Notes: a model not told the origin generated them from the sequence alone. 45,565 nucleotides of DNA from Eikenella sp. (GCA_030528345.1 JAUMZB010000016.1:1-45565); one strand, 5' to 3'; numbered from the stretch's first letter, positions 35,123 through 42,996 are shown. Numbers and translations are program-made.

Positions 35123-35223
35123 TTTTTAATACATTCAAATGTGTTCAACTATCCGTATCATTTATACGATTCAACCCAAACCGACTTGATTAGACAGACA
35201 TTGATTCTGTATTGAGGACAAAA

Positions 35224-35799
35224 ATGAGTAATAAAAAGATTGCAGTATTGGTGGGCAGCCTGCGCAAGGGCTCTTATGCGCGCAAGACCGCGCTGGAAGT
35301 GATGAAGATGTTCCCCGAGGGCTATTGCCCGGAAATCGTCGAGATCGGCGGGTTGCCGCTGTATAACTTCGATTACGACGACCCGAACGAACCCGATTTC
35401 CCCGTGCCCGAGGCTTATACCCGTTTCCGCGACACAATTAAAGCCGCTGCCGGGGTGCTGTTCGTGACTCCGGAAAACAACCGCACCATCCCCGCCTGTC
35501 TGAAAAATGCGGTGGACATCGGCTCCAAGCCCAACAGCGATGTGGTCTGGAAAAACAAACCGGCGGCGATCATCAGCCATTCGGTCGGCAAGATGGGCGG
35601 CTACAGCGCCACCAAAAACCTGCGTTTGGCGCTGTCGTATTTCGACATGCCGATCGTCGGCCAGCCGGAAGTGTTTCTCGGCAACTCGTCGACCTTGTTT
35701 GATGAAGCCGGGCAGATTCAGGTAGCCTCTACCTGCGAATTCCTGCAAGGCCATATCAACCGCTTTGCGGCCTTGGTGGCCCGGCATAGCGAGACCTGA
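35224..35799 (+). CDS. NADPH-dependent FMN reductase (ChrR/YieF-like)
   Basis: A 191-residue flavodoxin-fold protein. The N-terminal VLVGSLRKGSYARK (FMN phosphate loop), FVTPENNRTIPACLKNAVD and AAIISHSVGKMGG are the motifs of quinone/chromate-reducing flavoproteins of this family. Likely role: two-electron reduction of quinones or flavins in redox defence. TGAGGA precedes the ATG at 35224. A DUS at 35717-35728 lies in frame (Ile-Gln-Val-Ala). It is followed 50 bases later by a methyltransferase gene and preceded by an AT-rich region with a Fur-like site. Confidence 0.88.
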   Translation: MSNKKIAVLVGSLRKGSYARKTALEVMKMFPEGYCPEIVEIGGLPLYNFDYDDPNEPDFPVPEAYTRFRDTIKAAAGVLFVTPENNRTIPACLKNAVDIGSKPNSDVVWKNKPAAIISHSVGKMGGYSATKNLRLALSYFDMPIVGQPEVFLGNSSTLFDEAGQIQVASTCEFLQGHINRFAALVARHSET

Positions 35800-35848
35800 C
35801 TGGCCAGTCCGCCCGAGGCCGGACTTACCGGGAAGCGGGCGGCTTGTG

Positions 35849-36679
35849 ATGGATGTGATGATGGAAACCAAACTCACCAATGTTCCCGAAACCATGTTGT
35901 GGACCCTGCACAACCGCGCCAGCGAGGCAGCGCGGCCGGACGGCTGCATCCGCGACCCCAAATGTCTGGAAATCTACCGCGCCATCGACTACGACTACGA
36001 ACGCAGCTTCGGCAAAGCCGAGCCGTCACACGGTGTGCGCTCGCAGTTGTGCGATGTGCGCCTGCGTGAATTTCTGGCCGAGCATCCCGATGGCGTGGTT
36101 GTCAATTTGGGCGAAGGGCTGGAAACCCAGCGCTTTCGCATCAACACGCCGCAGGCTCTGTGGCTGAGCATCGACCTGCCCGAGGCCATCGCCGTGCGCG
36201 AGCGCTTTATCCGGCCCGATGCGCAGCATCTGCACATCGCCTGCAGCGCCCTGGATACGGCTTGGTTTGATGCGGTGCCGCTGGGGCGGGCGGTGTTTAT
36301 TTGTGCACAAGGATTATTGATGTATTTTCGCGAGGAAGACGTGGCGGGGCTGATGGCGGCCATGGCGGCGCGTTTTCCCGGTGCCGTTTTGATGTTCGAC
36401 TACCTGAACCGCGCTTTATCCCGCCGGACACTGAGCGAACGCGGCTGGATGAAAACCCGCCATTACCGCACCCCGCCCATGCCCTGGGGCATAGACCGCA
36501 ATGCCCTGGCGCCGACGATTTCACACTGGATCGGCCAAGCGGTCGAGGTACACAATGTCACTTTTTTGTTTCCGCGCGGCCCGCTGCGCTGGCTGATTCC
36601 GCTGCTGGAAAAAACGCCGTTGGGCAATAAAATGCCCGGCTTGTGCTGGCTGCGTTTCCCCGAGACGGCCACACGGTAA
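35849..36679 (+). CDS. Class I SAM-dependent methyltransferase (COG3315/LCM-like)
   Basis: About 276 residues. The sequence has VPETMLWTLHNRASEAARPD, IYRAIDYDYERSFGKAEPSH, the SAM-binding VVNLGEGLETQRFR, WLSIDLPEAIAVRERF and FICAQGLLMYF, the layout of leucine carboxyl methyltransferase-like O-methyltransferases. The substrate is unknown. Possible ATG starts are 35849, 35858 and 35861; the first is used here, but no strong ribosome site separates them. It probably shares a transcript with the FMN reductase gene and ends at the strong terminator 36697-36729. Confidence 0.82.
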   Translation: MDVMMETKLTNVPETMLWTLHNRASEAARPDGCIRDPKCLEIYRAIDYDYERSFGKAEPSHGVRSQLCDVRLREFLAEHPDGVVVNLGEGLETQRFRINTPQALWLSIDLPEAIAVRERFIRPDAQHLHIACSALDTAWFDAVPLGRAVFICAQGLLMYFREEDVAGLMAAMAARFPGAVLMFDYLNRALSRRTLSERGWMKTRHYRTPPMPWGIDRNALAPTISHWIGQAVEVHNVTFLFPRGPLRWLIPLLEKTPLGNKMPGLCWLRFPETATR

Positions 36680-36696
36680 GCGGGCAGGTGATTCAT

Positions 36697-36729
36697 CAGC
36701 GGCAGCAAAATCAGGCTGCCGCTGTTTTT
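36697..36729 (+). terminator. Strong rho-independent terminator
   Basis: A perfect 10-bp stem CAGCGGCAGC/GCTGCCGCTG, 8-nt loop and five Ts, right after the methyltransferase gene. Confidence 0.9.
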
Positions 36730-36798
36730 ATGGGTTCGCCAGAAGCAAGGGGCGTACAGTGAAGAGTGGCGGAACCGCATGGTGACGGCGGCACGGGT

Positions 36799-36810
36799 TT
36801 CAGGTAGCCT
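36799..36810 (-). repeat. DNA uptake sequence
   Basis: A perfect TTCAGGTAGCCT between the methyltransferase terminator and the 3' end of rsmI. Confidence 0.9.
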
Positions 36811-36899
36811 GTTGACAGTTAGCGTCTGTCGTCAGAAAGTGCTGATTGTGCGAATACCGCACGGAACGGCTGTCGGCGTGTCTGCTGCCATTTGGCGGT

Positions 36900-37781
36900 T
36901 TACGGCTGCGCCGCTTTTTGCCGCAGCAGCCAATCGTACAAATCTTTTTTGTGCGCGCCGCTGATTTCGGCGGCCAAAGCGGCGGCTTTTTTCGGCGGCA
37001 GTTCGGCGGCCAAGCGCTGCATGATGTGTTTGGCCTGCGGGGTCAGTATCTGTTCGGCGCGTTCCGGCAGCGGGTGCAGCACCAATACCATTTCGCCGCG
37101 GCTTTGGTTGGCATCGGCCGCTACTTGCGCCCGCACGTCGGCCACGCTGCCGCTGAGGAAGGTTTCAAATGTTTTGCTGATTTCGCGGCCGAGTACCAGT
37201 TGGCGCTCCGGAAAAACGGCGGCCATCTCGGCCAGAGCGGCTTCGATGCGGTGCGGCGTTTCAAACATCACCACCGCATAGGGCACTTCCCGCCATTCGG
37301 CCAAGCGCCGCTGGCGTTCGCTGCTTTTGGGCGGCAGAAAACCGGCAAAATAAAAATCCGGCCGCGTCACGCCGGCCACGCTGAGGGCGGCCATTGCCGC
37401 GCTGGCGCCGGCCACCGGCACGGCAGGAAAACCTGCGGCGCGTACACCCTGCACCAGTTTCGCGCCCGGATCGCACACCGCCGGCGTGCCGGCATCCGAA
37501 ATCTGCGCCACCACCAGTCCCCCGGCCAGCGCCGCAACCACCCGCTCCGTCATCTGCCGTTCGTTGTGCTCGCGCACACTCAGCAGTTTGGCTTGGATGC
37601 CGTAGGCGCCCAAGAGCTGTTGGCTAACGCGCGTGTCTTCCGCGCAGACGAGGTCTGCCCGCCGCAGTACCGCCAGCGCGCGCAGGCTGATGTCGGCCAG
37701 ATTGCCGATGGGGGTAGCGGTGACGTACAGTGTGCCGGGCACGATTTGGCCGGCGGCCTTATCCAGAATTTTTTGCCACAT
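36900..37781 (-). CDS. rsmI: RsmI, 16S rRNA (cytidine-1402 2'-O)-methyltransferase
   Basis: A 293-residue SAM-dependent enzyme of the tetrapyrrole-methylase fold that methylates the 2'-OH of C1402 in 16S rRNA. Diagnostic segments: GTLYVTATPIGNLADISLRAL, ADLVCAEDTR, VAQISDAGTPAVCDPG and YFAGFLPPKSSERQ. It is divergent from yraN, the classical rsmI-yraN arrangement. Confidence 0.96.
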   Translation of the reverse strand: MWQKILDKAAGQIVPGTLYVTATPIGNLADISLRALAVLRRADLVCAEDTRVSQQLLGAYGIQAKLLSVREHNERQMTERVVAALAGGLVVAQISDAGTPAVCDPGAKLVQGVRAAGFPAVPVAGASAAMAALSVAGVTRPDFYFAGFLPPKSSERQRRLAEWREVPYAVVMFETPHRIEAALAEMAAVFPERQLVLGREISKTFETFLSGSVADVRAQVAADANQSRGEMVLVLHPLPERAEQILTPQAKHIMQRLAAELPPKKAAALAAEISGAHKKDLYDWLLRQKAAQP

Positions 37782-37833
37782 GGTTTTGCAGGATGGTGAA
37801 AACGGTGCGGACTATATCACGAAAGGAAGGCTT

Positions 37834-38178
37834 ATGCGGCTCAACCATCCCCGCGCGCAGGCAGCCGAAGAGGCGGCCTGCGGCTACCTGAAACGCTGCG
37901 GCTGCCGTATTCTGGCGCGCAACTGGCATTGCCGCTACGGCGAGATCGACATCATTGCGCAAGAAGGGCAGACCGTGCTGTTTGTGGAGGTTCGTCAGCG
38001 CAGCGGCCGCGCCTTCGGCGGCGCGGCCGCCAGCATCACGCCGGCCAAGCTGGCCAAACTGTCGCGCAGCGCCGAGGCCTGGCTGCAGCAATATGCGCCG
38101 CATGCCGCATGCCGCTTGGACGCGGTGCTGCTGGACGGCCGTGGCCCGCCGCAATGGCTGAAGAACATCGGCATCTGA
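37834..38178 (+). CDS. yraN: YraN/UPF0102 family protein
   Basis: A 114-residue protein with a restriction-endonuclease-like fold; its role is undefined. RNWHCRYGEIDIIAQEG and VLFVEVRQRS carry the conserved Glu-x-Asp and Glu-Val-Arg signature. A near-DUS in the N-terminal helix reads Gly-Tyr-Leu-Lys. GAAAGGAAGG precedes the ATG at 37834, and the frame open further upstream overlaps rsmI and is not used. Confidence 0.9.
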   Translation: MRLNHPRAQAAEEAACGYLKRCGCRILARNWHCRYGEIDIIAQEGQTVLFVEVRQRSGRAFGGAAASITPAKLAKLSRSAEAWLQQYAPHAACRLDAVLLDGRGPPQWLKNIGI

Positions 38179-38283
38179 ATGACAATGTGCCGGTGTCGGC
38201 AAAATCAGGTACGGCACACAAACATATCCGGACAAAAAGCTTTATACTGCCGCCCTTTTGTTTCTTTGCCCGATGACTGAGTG

Positions 38284-38895
38284 ATGAGCGCCAATCTTCC
38301 GCCCGACGCCCTAATCGAAGCCGCACTGCTCACCCAAGCCGAGCCGCTCGGCGAAAAAGCCATGCGCGAACTGTGCGATCCGCCCTTGTCGGCCGACAAG
38401 CTGATCGATGTATTGGCCGTACTGAAAAGCCGCTGGCAAAACCGCGCTTTGGAATTGGTGCACACCCATGAAGGCTGGCGTTTTCAGGTAGCCCCTGCCG
38501 CGTTTGAACGCCTGGGCAGCCTGCAGGCGCAGCGTACCCCGCGCTATTCGCGGGCGGTAATGGAAACCTTGGCCATCATTGCCTATCAGCAGCCGGTCAC
38601 CCGCGGCGACATCGAAGCCATCCGCGGGGTGGCGGTCTCGCAAAACGTGATGCAGACCCTGCAGGAGCGCGGCTGGATCGAAGTCATCGGCCACCGCGAC
38701 TCCATCGGCCGGCCGGCCTTGTGGGCCACCACTGCCGTGTTTCTCAGCGATCTGCATTTGGCAAGCCTCAACGAGCTGCCGCCCTTAACCGAGTTGGGCG
38801 AATTGGTCTTGCCCGAGCTGGCCGAGCTGTCTGCGGAAGAAGCAGACAAAAATACGGAAGAGAGCGTGCCCGATTCCGGCCAAGAGGCTAGCTGA
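38284..38895 (+). CDS. scpB: ScpB, segregation and condensation protein B
   Basis: A 203-residue kleisin-interacting winged-helix protein that works with ScpA and SMC in chromosome condensation. Seen: IEAALLTQAEPLGEKAMREL, HTHEGWRFQVAPAAFERL, YSRAVMETLAIIAYQQPVTR and IRGVAVSQNVMQTLQERGWI. FQVA in the first winged helix is encoded by a near-DUS. The last codons are a mutated DUS (38885-38896, one base off) whose TGA is the stop. TATACT at 38243-38248 may be the -10. An adjacent GTG at 38281 is an alternative start. scpA is not in the window. Confidence 0.94.
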   Translation: MSANLPPDALIEAALLTQAEPLGEKAMRELCDPPLSADKLIDVLAVLKSRWQNRALELVHTHEGWRFQVAPAAFERLGSLQAQRTPRYSRAVMETLAIIAYQQPVTRGDIEAIRGVAVSQNVMQTLQERGWIEVIGHRDSIGRPALWATTAVFLSDLHLASLNELPPLTELGELVLPELAELSAEEADKNTEESVPDSGQEAS

Positions 38896-38935
38896 AAACC
38901 GCCCGTGCCGAAGAAGCAGCTTGATGTCGGCCGCG

Positions 38936-38956
38936 GGCCGGCGGCCAAGAAAAACC
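38936..38956 (+). repeat. 21-base direct repeat, second copy inside rluB
   Basis: The same 21 bases recur at 39098-39118 in the N-terminal basic tail of rluB, 162 bases downstream. The upstream copy lies in the scpB-rluB gap and suggests slippage or partial duplication of the rluB 5' end. Confidence 0.6.
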
Positions 38957-39030
38957 CCGCCTGCAGCCGCTTTTTATCCTGCCGCACCATGCCGCAGAAG
39001 AACCGTTGATCACGAGTTAGGAGTTCCACC

Positions 39031-40053
39031 ATGAAAAAAACCGCCCCCACCAGCAAGCGCGAATGGCGCGACGGCGGCCGCAGCAAACCGGCCGGCCGGC
39101 CGGCGGCCAAGAAAAACCTTTCCGCCGGCCCGAAAAGCAAACCTGCGCGCCAAGCCGCACCGCAAGAAGCCGCGCCGGTGCCGAAAACCCGGGTAGCCAA
39201 GGCGAAAAAACTGGCGGTGCGCAATCCGAACCGGAAAATCATGGAGCGTGCCCGCGATTTGAAAGAACAGCGCAGCAATTTGGACAGCATCGAGCCTATG
39301 CGTCTGCAAAAAGCGCTGGCGGCCTCCGGCGTCGGCTCGCGCCGCGAGATGGAGGCGTGGATCGATCAGGGTTGGGTGACGGTAAACGGCAAAACCGCCC
39401 GCCTGGGCGACAAAGTGTCTCCCGAAGACCAAGTGGTGGTGAAAGGCAATGTGATCAAACTGAAATGGCCCGACCGCCTGCCCCGCATCATTCTGTATTA
39501 CAAACAGGAAGGCGAGATTGTGTCGCGCGACGACCCGCAGGGGCGCGTGAGCGTGTTCGACCGTCTGCCGCAGGCCGCGAGCAGCCGCTGGGTGGCCATC
39601 GGCCGTCTGGACATCAATACCAGCGGCCTCTTGATTCTCACCACTTCCGGCGAACTGGTGAACCGTTTCGCCCATCCCAGTTTCGAGGTAGAACGCGAAT
39701 ATGCGGTGCGCGTGCTCGGCGAATTGAGTGTGGAGCAAATGCGCATGCTGACCGGCGAAGGCGTGATGCTGGACGACGGTTTGGCGGTGCTGGAGCGCAT
39801 TCAGGAACAGGGCGGCGAAGGCGCAAACAAGTGGTACAAGGTGGTCATCAAAGAGGGGCGCAACCGCGAAGTACGCCGTATTTTCGAAAGCCAAGGCCTC
39901 ACTGTGAGCCGCTTGGTGCGCGTGGGTTTCGGCCCCATCGGCCTGCCCAACCGCCTGAAACGCGGTCAGTTTTACGAGCTCAATCCGGCGGAAGTGGCCG
40001 GCGTGCTGCGTTGGGCCGATATGCGTTTGCCGGGCGACAAACGCCGCCGTTGA
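39031..40053 (+). CDS. rluB: RluB, 23S rRNA pseudouridine synthase B
   Basis: A 340-residue RsuA-family enzyme that modifies U2605 of 23S rRNA. A Lys/Ala/Pro-rich basic extension (about 1-85) precedes the S4 domain (MRLQKALAASGVGSRREME, about 90-150). The catalytic motif is GRLDINTSGLLILT with Asp194, followed by KEGRNREVRRIFES. The scpB-rluB order is conserved in many proteobacteria. TAGGAG precedes the ATG. Confidence 0.95.
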   Translation: MKKTAPTSKREWRDGGRSKPAGRPAAKKNLSAGPKSKPARQAAPQEAAPVPKTRVAKAKKLAVRNPNRKIMERARDLKEQRSNLDSIEPMRLQKALAASGVGSRREMEAWIDQGWVTVNGKTARLGDKVSPEDQVVVKGNVIKLKWPDRLPRIILYYKQEGEIVSRDDPQGRVSVFDRLPQAASSRWVAIGRLDINTSGLLILTTSGELVNRFAHPSFEVEREYAVRVLGELSVEQMRMLTGEGVMLDDGLAVLERIQEQGGEGANKWYKVVIKEGRNREVRRIFESQGLTVSRLVRVGFGPIGLPNRLKRGQFYELNPAEVAGVLRWADMRLPGDKRRR

Positions 40054-40334
40054 TTTTGAAAGGGTGTGGATGATGATTAAAGTTTACGGCCTCACCGAGT
40101 AGTTGAACCCGGTTAAGGCGCGTATATCGGACGTGCTGCACGATTGCCTGAAGGCGGTGCTGCAACTGCTGGACGACAAGCGCTTCCAGCGTTTTTCCCT
40201 TTGCCGGACGAAGATTTTATCTTCCCTGCCGACCGTTTCCCTGTGGTTTACCCAGATTGAAATCGATTTATCGGAGATCCAATCAAAGACTGGAACGGTG
40301 ATTCTCGTGATTGTGGTTGTTGAGTTAATTAATG

Positions 40335-40344
40335 AAAAAAAAAA
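40335..40344 (+). repeat. A10 homopolymer at a start codon
   Basis: Ten As directly after ATG; one A fewer puts the following codons (Phe-Asp-Glu-Phe) in frame. Confidence 0.85.
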
Positions 40345-40390
40345 TTTGACGAGTTCAATGACTCAAGGCTTAAGTATGAGTCCCATTTGA

Positions 40391-40399
40391 GGGGGGGGG
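40391..40399 (+). repeat. G9 homopolymer
   Basis: Nine Gs; one more would join the upstream frame to the membrane-protein frame. Poly-G tracts are typical phase-variation switches in Neisseriaceae. Confidence 0.85.
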
Positions 40400-40795
40400 T
40401 GTATTTTCGTGGTTGTGTATCATGGGAATAACAATTTTCGTGTTCGCACTTATTAATTTTGGATTCGGGGTTAAGGTGAGCAACCGCATGATATTTTACA
40501 TGTCGCCGCCAGCATTTTTCATATCGCTTTGGATTGGCAGAAGAAGTAAAAAAATGCAAAGATTGTCTACTCAAATATTTCAGAATAATTTTACTTTTTT
40601 TCTCCCTTTTTTGATTGATTTCATTGTAGATTTTATATTGTTACTAATCGCAGTTTGCAGATTTCTAAAAATAAGATAATGGATATCGGTGCTGATTTTT
40701 AATAATAGAGCAGAAAGCGGTGAAAATGTTCTGTCCCATCGTCCAGGCAGTGTCCCGTCCGCTGTCCGCCGACACTTCTTCGCCTGCTTTCAACC

Positions 40796-41120
40796 CCGTT
40801 TTTTCACAAAACAGCGCTGAAACTCGCAGTTGCATGCACCATCACAGCATTCGCAGGAGTGACTTCTTCTCTTTTTTACACTGTTTTTTGCTCATTCCGA
40901 CCCAAACAGGCATGTTGATACCTTGCACCATGCACAAACCAGTGGACAGTTCTGTGAACCCAGGGCAACGCCGCAGCAGTCAGCAGCGCAGCAAGCCTCA
41001 CGGTCAGCTAACGCTACGACCCTTCGGGCGCAGGATCACCAAGACCGTCACCGAAAGGCCAAGCAGCCAAACCACCTACTACCTCAACAACGACAGCGCC
41101 CTGATGGCCGAAACCAATAT
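40796..41120 (+). pseudogene. Remnant of an Rhs/YD-repeat protein
   Basis: The 5' part encodes a signal-peptide-like segment, HKTALKLAVACTITAFAGVT, then shifts frame. Further on (about 40990-41120) the frame gives LRPFGRRITKTVT and SSQTTYYLNNDSALMAETN, which resembles Rhs/YD repeats (pattern FGRR-x-KT-x-TYYLYND-x-L-x-AE). The middle that would hold most repeats is missing. The Rhs-like frame runs directly into the tautomerase 3' half. Confidence 0.5.
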
Positions 41121-41323
41121 GGAGGGGCGCAGCACAGAAACGGTCAAACGGCTGATCCATGAAATTTTCCGGCGTTTTGAGCAAGAACTGGCGTTGAGTC
41201 CGAGGATGTGGAAATCACCGTATTGGTACAGCCAAAAACCTGTTGGGGATTTCGCGGCATGACTGGCGATGAAGCAAAACTGAATTACCGTTTGGACCTT
41301 TAGGATGAGCAGAAGGGCTTGTT

Positions 41324-41335
41324 TTCAGGTAGCCT
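41324..41335 (-). repeat. DNA uptake sequence
   Basis: A perfect TTCAGGTAGCCT upstream of leuC. It is the first DUS-like copy after the one at the end of scpB, marking the end of the DUS-free stretch. Confidence 0.9.
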
Positions 41336-41421
41336 ACATACCGGAATTAGACATTATGTCTATAAATTTACTCTTTTTCTGATTCAGGGCGAGCTGTTTG
41401 GCGATTTTTAGACAAAACAGC

Positions 41422-41450
41422 TTGCCATTTGTCCAAAGCGCAAGCATAAT
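41422..41450 (+). promoter_or_regulatory. Sigma-70 promoter for leuC
   Basis: TTGCCA (41422-41427), a 17-base spacer and CATAAT (41445-41450), 50 bases before leuC. No leader peptide or attenuator with Leu codons is visible. Confidence 0.65.
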
Positions 41451-41500
41451 AGCCGCCGTTTTCCCGTTTGATACGATGATTGTTTAGAAGAACCACAACC

Positions 41501-42910
41501 ATGAGCGCACAAACCCTTTACGACAAACTCTGGCACAGCCATGTGGTCCGCGAAGAAGAAGACGGCACCGTATTGCTGTATATCGACCGCCACTTGGTGC
41601 ACGAAGTCACCAGCCCGCAGGCATTTGAAGGCCTGAAAATGGCCGGGCGCAAGCTGTGGCGCATCGACAGCGTGGTGTCCACCGCCGACCACAACACCCC
41701 CACCGACCATTGGGACGAAGGCATCAAAGACCCGATTTCCAAGCTGCAGGTGGACACTTTGGACGCCAACATCAAAGAGTTCGGCGCGCTGGCCTATTTC
41801 CCGTTTAAAGACCAAGGGCAAGGCATTGTGCACGTGATGGGGCCGGAACAGGGCGCCACCCTGCCGGGCATGACCGTGGTGTGCGGCGATTCGCACACCT
41901 CCACCCACGGCGCATTCGGCGCGCTGGCGCACGGCATCGGCACGTCCGAGGTGGAGCATGTGATGGCCACCCAGTGCATCACCGCCAAAAAGTCCCAATC
42001 CATGCTGATCGAGGTTTCAGGCAGCCTCAAGCCCGGCATCACCGCCAAAGACGTGGCGCTGTATATCATCGGCCAAATCGGCACCGCCGGCGGCACCGGC
42101 TATGCCGTCGAGTTCGGCGGCGAGGCCATTCGCTCCCTGAGCATGGAGGGGCGCATGACCTTGTGCAATATGGCCATCGAGGCCGGCGCCCGTTCCGGCA
42201 TGGTGGCGGTGGACGACAAAACCATCGATTACGTCAAAGACAAGCCCTTCGCGCCCAAAGGCGAACAATGGGAAGCCGCTGTGGCCTATTGGCGCACGCT
42301 GGTGTCCGACCCCGGCGCCCAATTCGACAAAGTGGTGCGCCTGAAAGGTGAAGACATTGAGCCGCAAGTGACCTGGGGCACTTCGCCCGAGATGGTGCTG
42401 GACGTGAACGGCAAGGTGCCGAACCCGGCTCTGGAAAGCGATCCGGTGAAACGCGAAGGCATGGAGCGCGCCCTGAAATACATGGGTTTGAGTGCCGACA
42501 CACCCGTGCAAGAGATTGCCGTGGACGTGGTGTTTATCGGCTCCTGCACCAACAGCCGCATCGAAGACTTGCGCGCGGCGGCGGCGGTGGCCAAAGGCCG
42601 CAAAAAAGCCGCCAATGTCAACCGCGTGCTGGTGGTGCCCGGCTCCGGCCTGGTAAAAGCGCAGGCGGAGCAAGAAGGCTTGGACAAAATCTTTACCGAA
42701 GCGGGTTTTGAATGGCGCGAGCCGGGCTGTTCCATGTGCCTGGCCATGAACGCCGACCGCCTCGCCCCGCAAGAGCGCTGCGCCTCCACTTCCAACCGCA
42801 ATTTCGAAGGCCGTCAGGGCAACGGCGGCCGCACCCACTTGGTCAGCCCCGCCATGGCCGCCGCCGCCGCCGTGGCCGGCCACTTTACCGACGTACGCAC
42901 TTTAGTATGA
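41501..42910 (+). CDS. leuC: LeuC, 3-isopropylmalate dehydratase large subunit
   Basis: A 469-residue aconitase-superfamily subunit that isomerises 2- to 3-isopropylmalate in leucine synthesis, as a heterodimer with LeuD. The 4Fe-4S ligands are Cys349 (FIGSCTNSR), Cys410 and Cys413 (GCSMC). The conserved [20 protein letters not shown] (128-147) is present. The ATG at 41501 is chosen over a frame start 7 codons upstream from the family N-terminus. A DUS variant (42016-42027) is in frame. leuD is not next: two genes intervene. Confidence 0.97.
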   Translation: MSAQTLYDKLWHSHVVREEEDGTVLLYIDRHLVHEVTSPQAFEGLKMAGRKLWRIDSVVSTADHNTPTDHWDEGIKDPISKLQVDTLDANIKEFGALAYFPFKDQGQGIVHVMGPEQGATLPGMTVVCGDSHTSTHGAFGALAHGIGTSEVEHVMATQCITAKKSQSMLIEVSGSLKPGITAKDVALYIIGQIGTAGGTGYAVEFGGEAIRSLSMEGRMTLCNMAIEAGARSGMVAVDDKTIDYVKDKPFAPKGEQWEAAVAYWRTLVSDPGAQFDKVVRLKGEDIEPQVTWGTSPEMVLDVNGKVPNPALESDPVKREGMERALKYMGLSADTPVQEIAVDVVFIGSCTNSRIEDLRAAAAVAKGRKKAANVNRVLVVPGSGLVKAQAEQEGLDKIFTEAGFEWREPGCSMCLAMNADRLAPQERCASTSNRNFEGRQGNGGRTHLVSPAMAAAAAVAGHFTDVRTLV

Positions 42911-42940
42911 TTGGACGCCGACAGGATTGCCGGCACGGTT

Positions 42941-42952
42941 TTCAGGTAGCCT
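42941..42952 (-). repeat. DNA uptake sequence
   Basis: A perfect TTCAGGTAGCCT just after leuC. Confidence 0.9.
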
Positions 42953-42996
42953 GACGGTTGTCTTGACCACAAAGAAGCAGTTTGGGGAGGTTCACA

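Larger units (their letters stand above)
40332..40679 (+). pseudogene. Small membrane-protein gene, out of frame at A10 and G9 tracts
   Basis: As written the ATG at 40332 stops after four codons. With one A fewer and one G more the frame is continuous for about 115 residues: MKKKFDEFNDSRLKYES, HLRGGGVFSWLCIMGI, then three hydrophobic segments (ITIFVFALINFGFG, FYMSPPAFFISLWI, FTFFLPFLIDFIVDFILLL) to a Lys/Arg end. The part from 40413 is open in the present sequence. Low GC, membrane character and its position 8 bases after a possible toxin stop codon suggest an immunity protein, but no family is recognised. It may be phase-variable, or simply decayed. Confidence 0.5.
40277..41124. mobile_element. 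848-bp insertion bounded by GGAG direct repeats
   Basis: The tautomerase frame is interrupted exactly between two GGAG copies (40273-40276 and 41121-41124); removing the segment restores Asp-Leu-Ser-Glu-Gly-Arg-Ser. The insert is partly AT-rich, has no DUS, and holds a possible toxin tail, a small membrane-protein gene and Rhs-like remnants. It has no transposase or terminal inverted repeat that I can see, so the mechanism is unknown. Confidence 0.55.
40070..41303 (+). pseudogene. Tautomerase-family gene, broken and split by an insertion
   Basis: The 5' part (40070-40276) translates as MMIKVYGLTE, a TAG stop, LNPVKARISDVLHDCLKAV, LDDKRFQRF and, after a frameshift, FPLPDEDFIFPAD and FTQIEIDLSE. 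The 3' part (41121-41303) continues EGRSTETVKRLIHEIFRRFE and, after another frameshift near 41200, EDVEITVLVQPKTCWGF and GMTGDEAKLNYRLDL. Joined at the shared GGAG, the reading frame across the break (DLSEGRSTETV) is perfect. The whole resembles the Tautomerase_2-type small tautomerases. It carries one nonsense change, at least two frameshifts and an 848-bp insertion, so it is inactive. Confidence 0.75.

Noticed and set aside
34935..35223. A coding gene in the gap after accD
   Set aside because: No frame has a plausible start, ribosome site or family; the stretch holds inverted repeats, a terminal-repeat remnant and AT-rich promoter DNA.
40103..40390. A 95-codon open frame over the tautomerase 5' half
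   Set aside because: It starts after an internal stop and mixes tautomerase and unrelated frames; better explained as part of the pseudogene.
40720..41262. A 180-codon open frame as an intact gene
   Set aside because: It joins an unrelated N-terminus, an Rhs-like piece and part of a tautomerase, and the true tautomerase end lies in another frame; it is a chance fusion in decayed DNA.
41304..41500. Leucine attenuator or riboswitch before leuC
   Set aside because: I found no leader peptide with Leu codons and no alternative stem pair; only a DUS and a promoter are visible.
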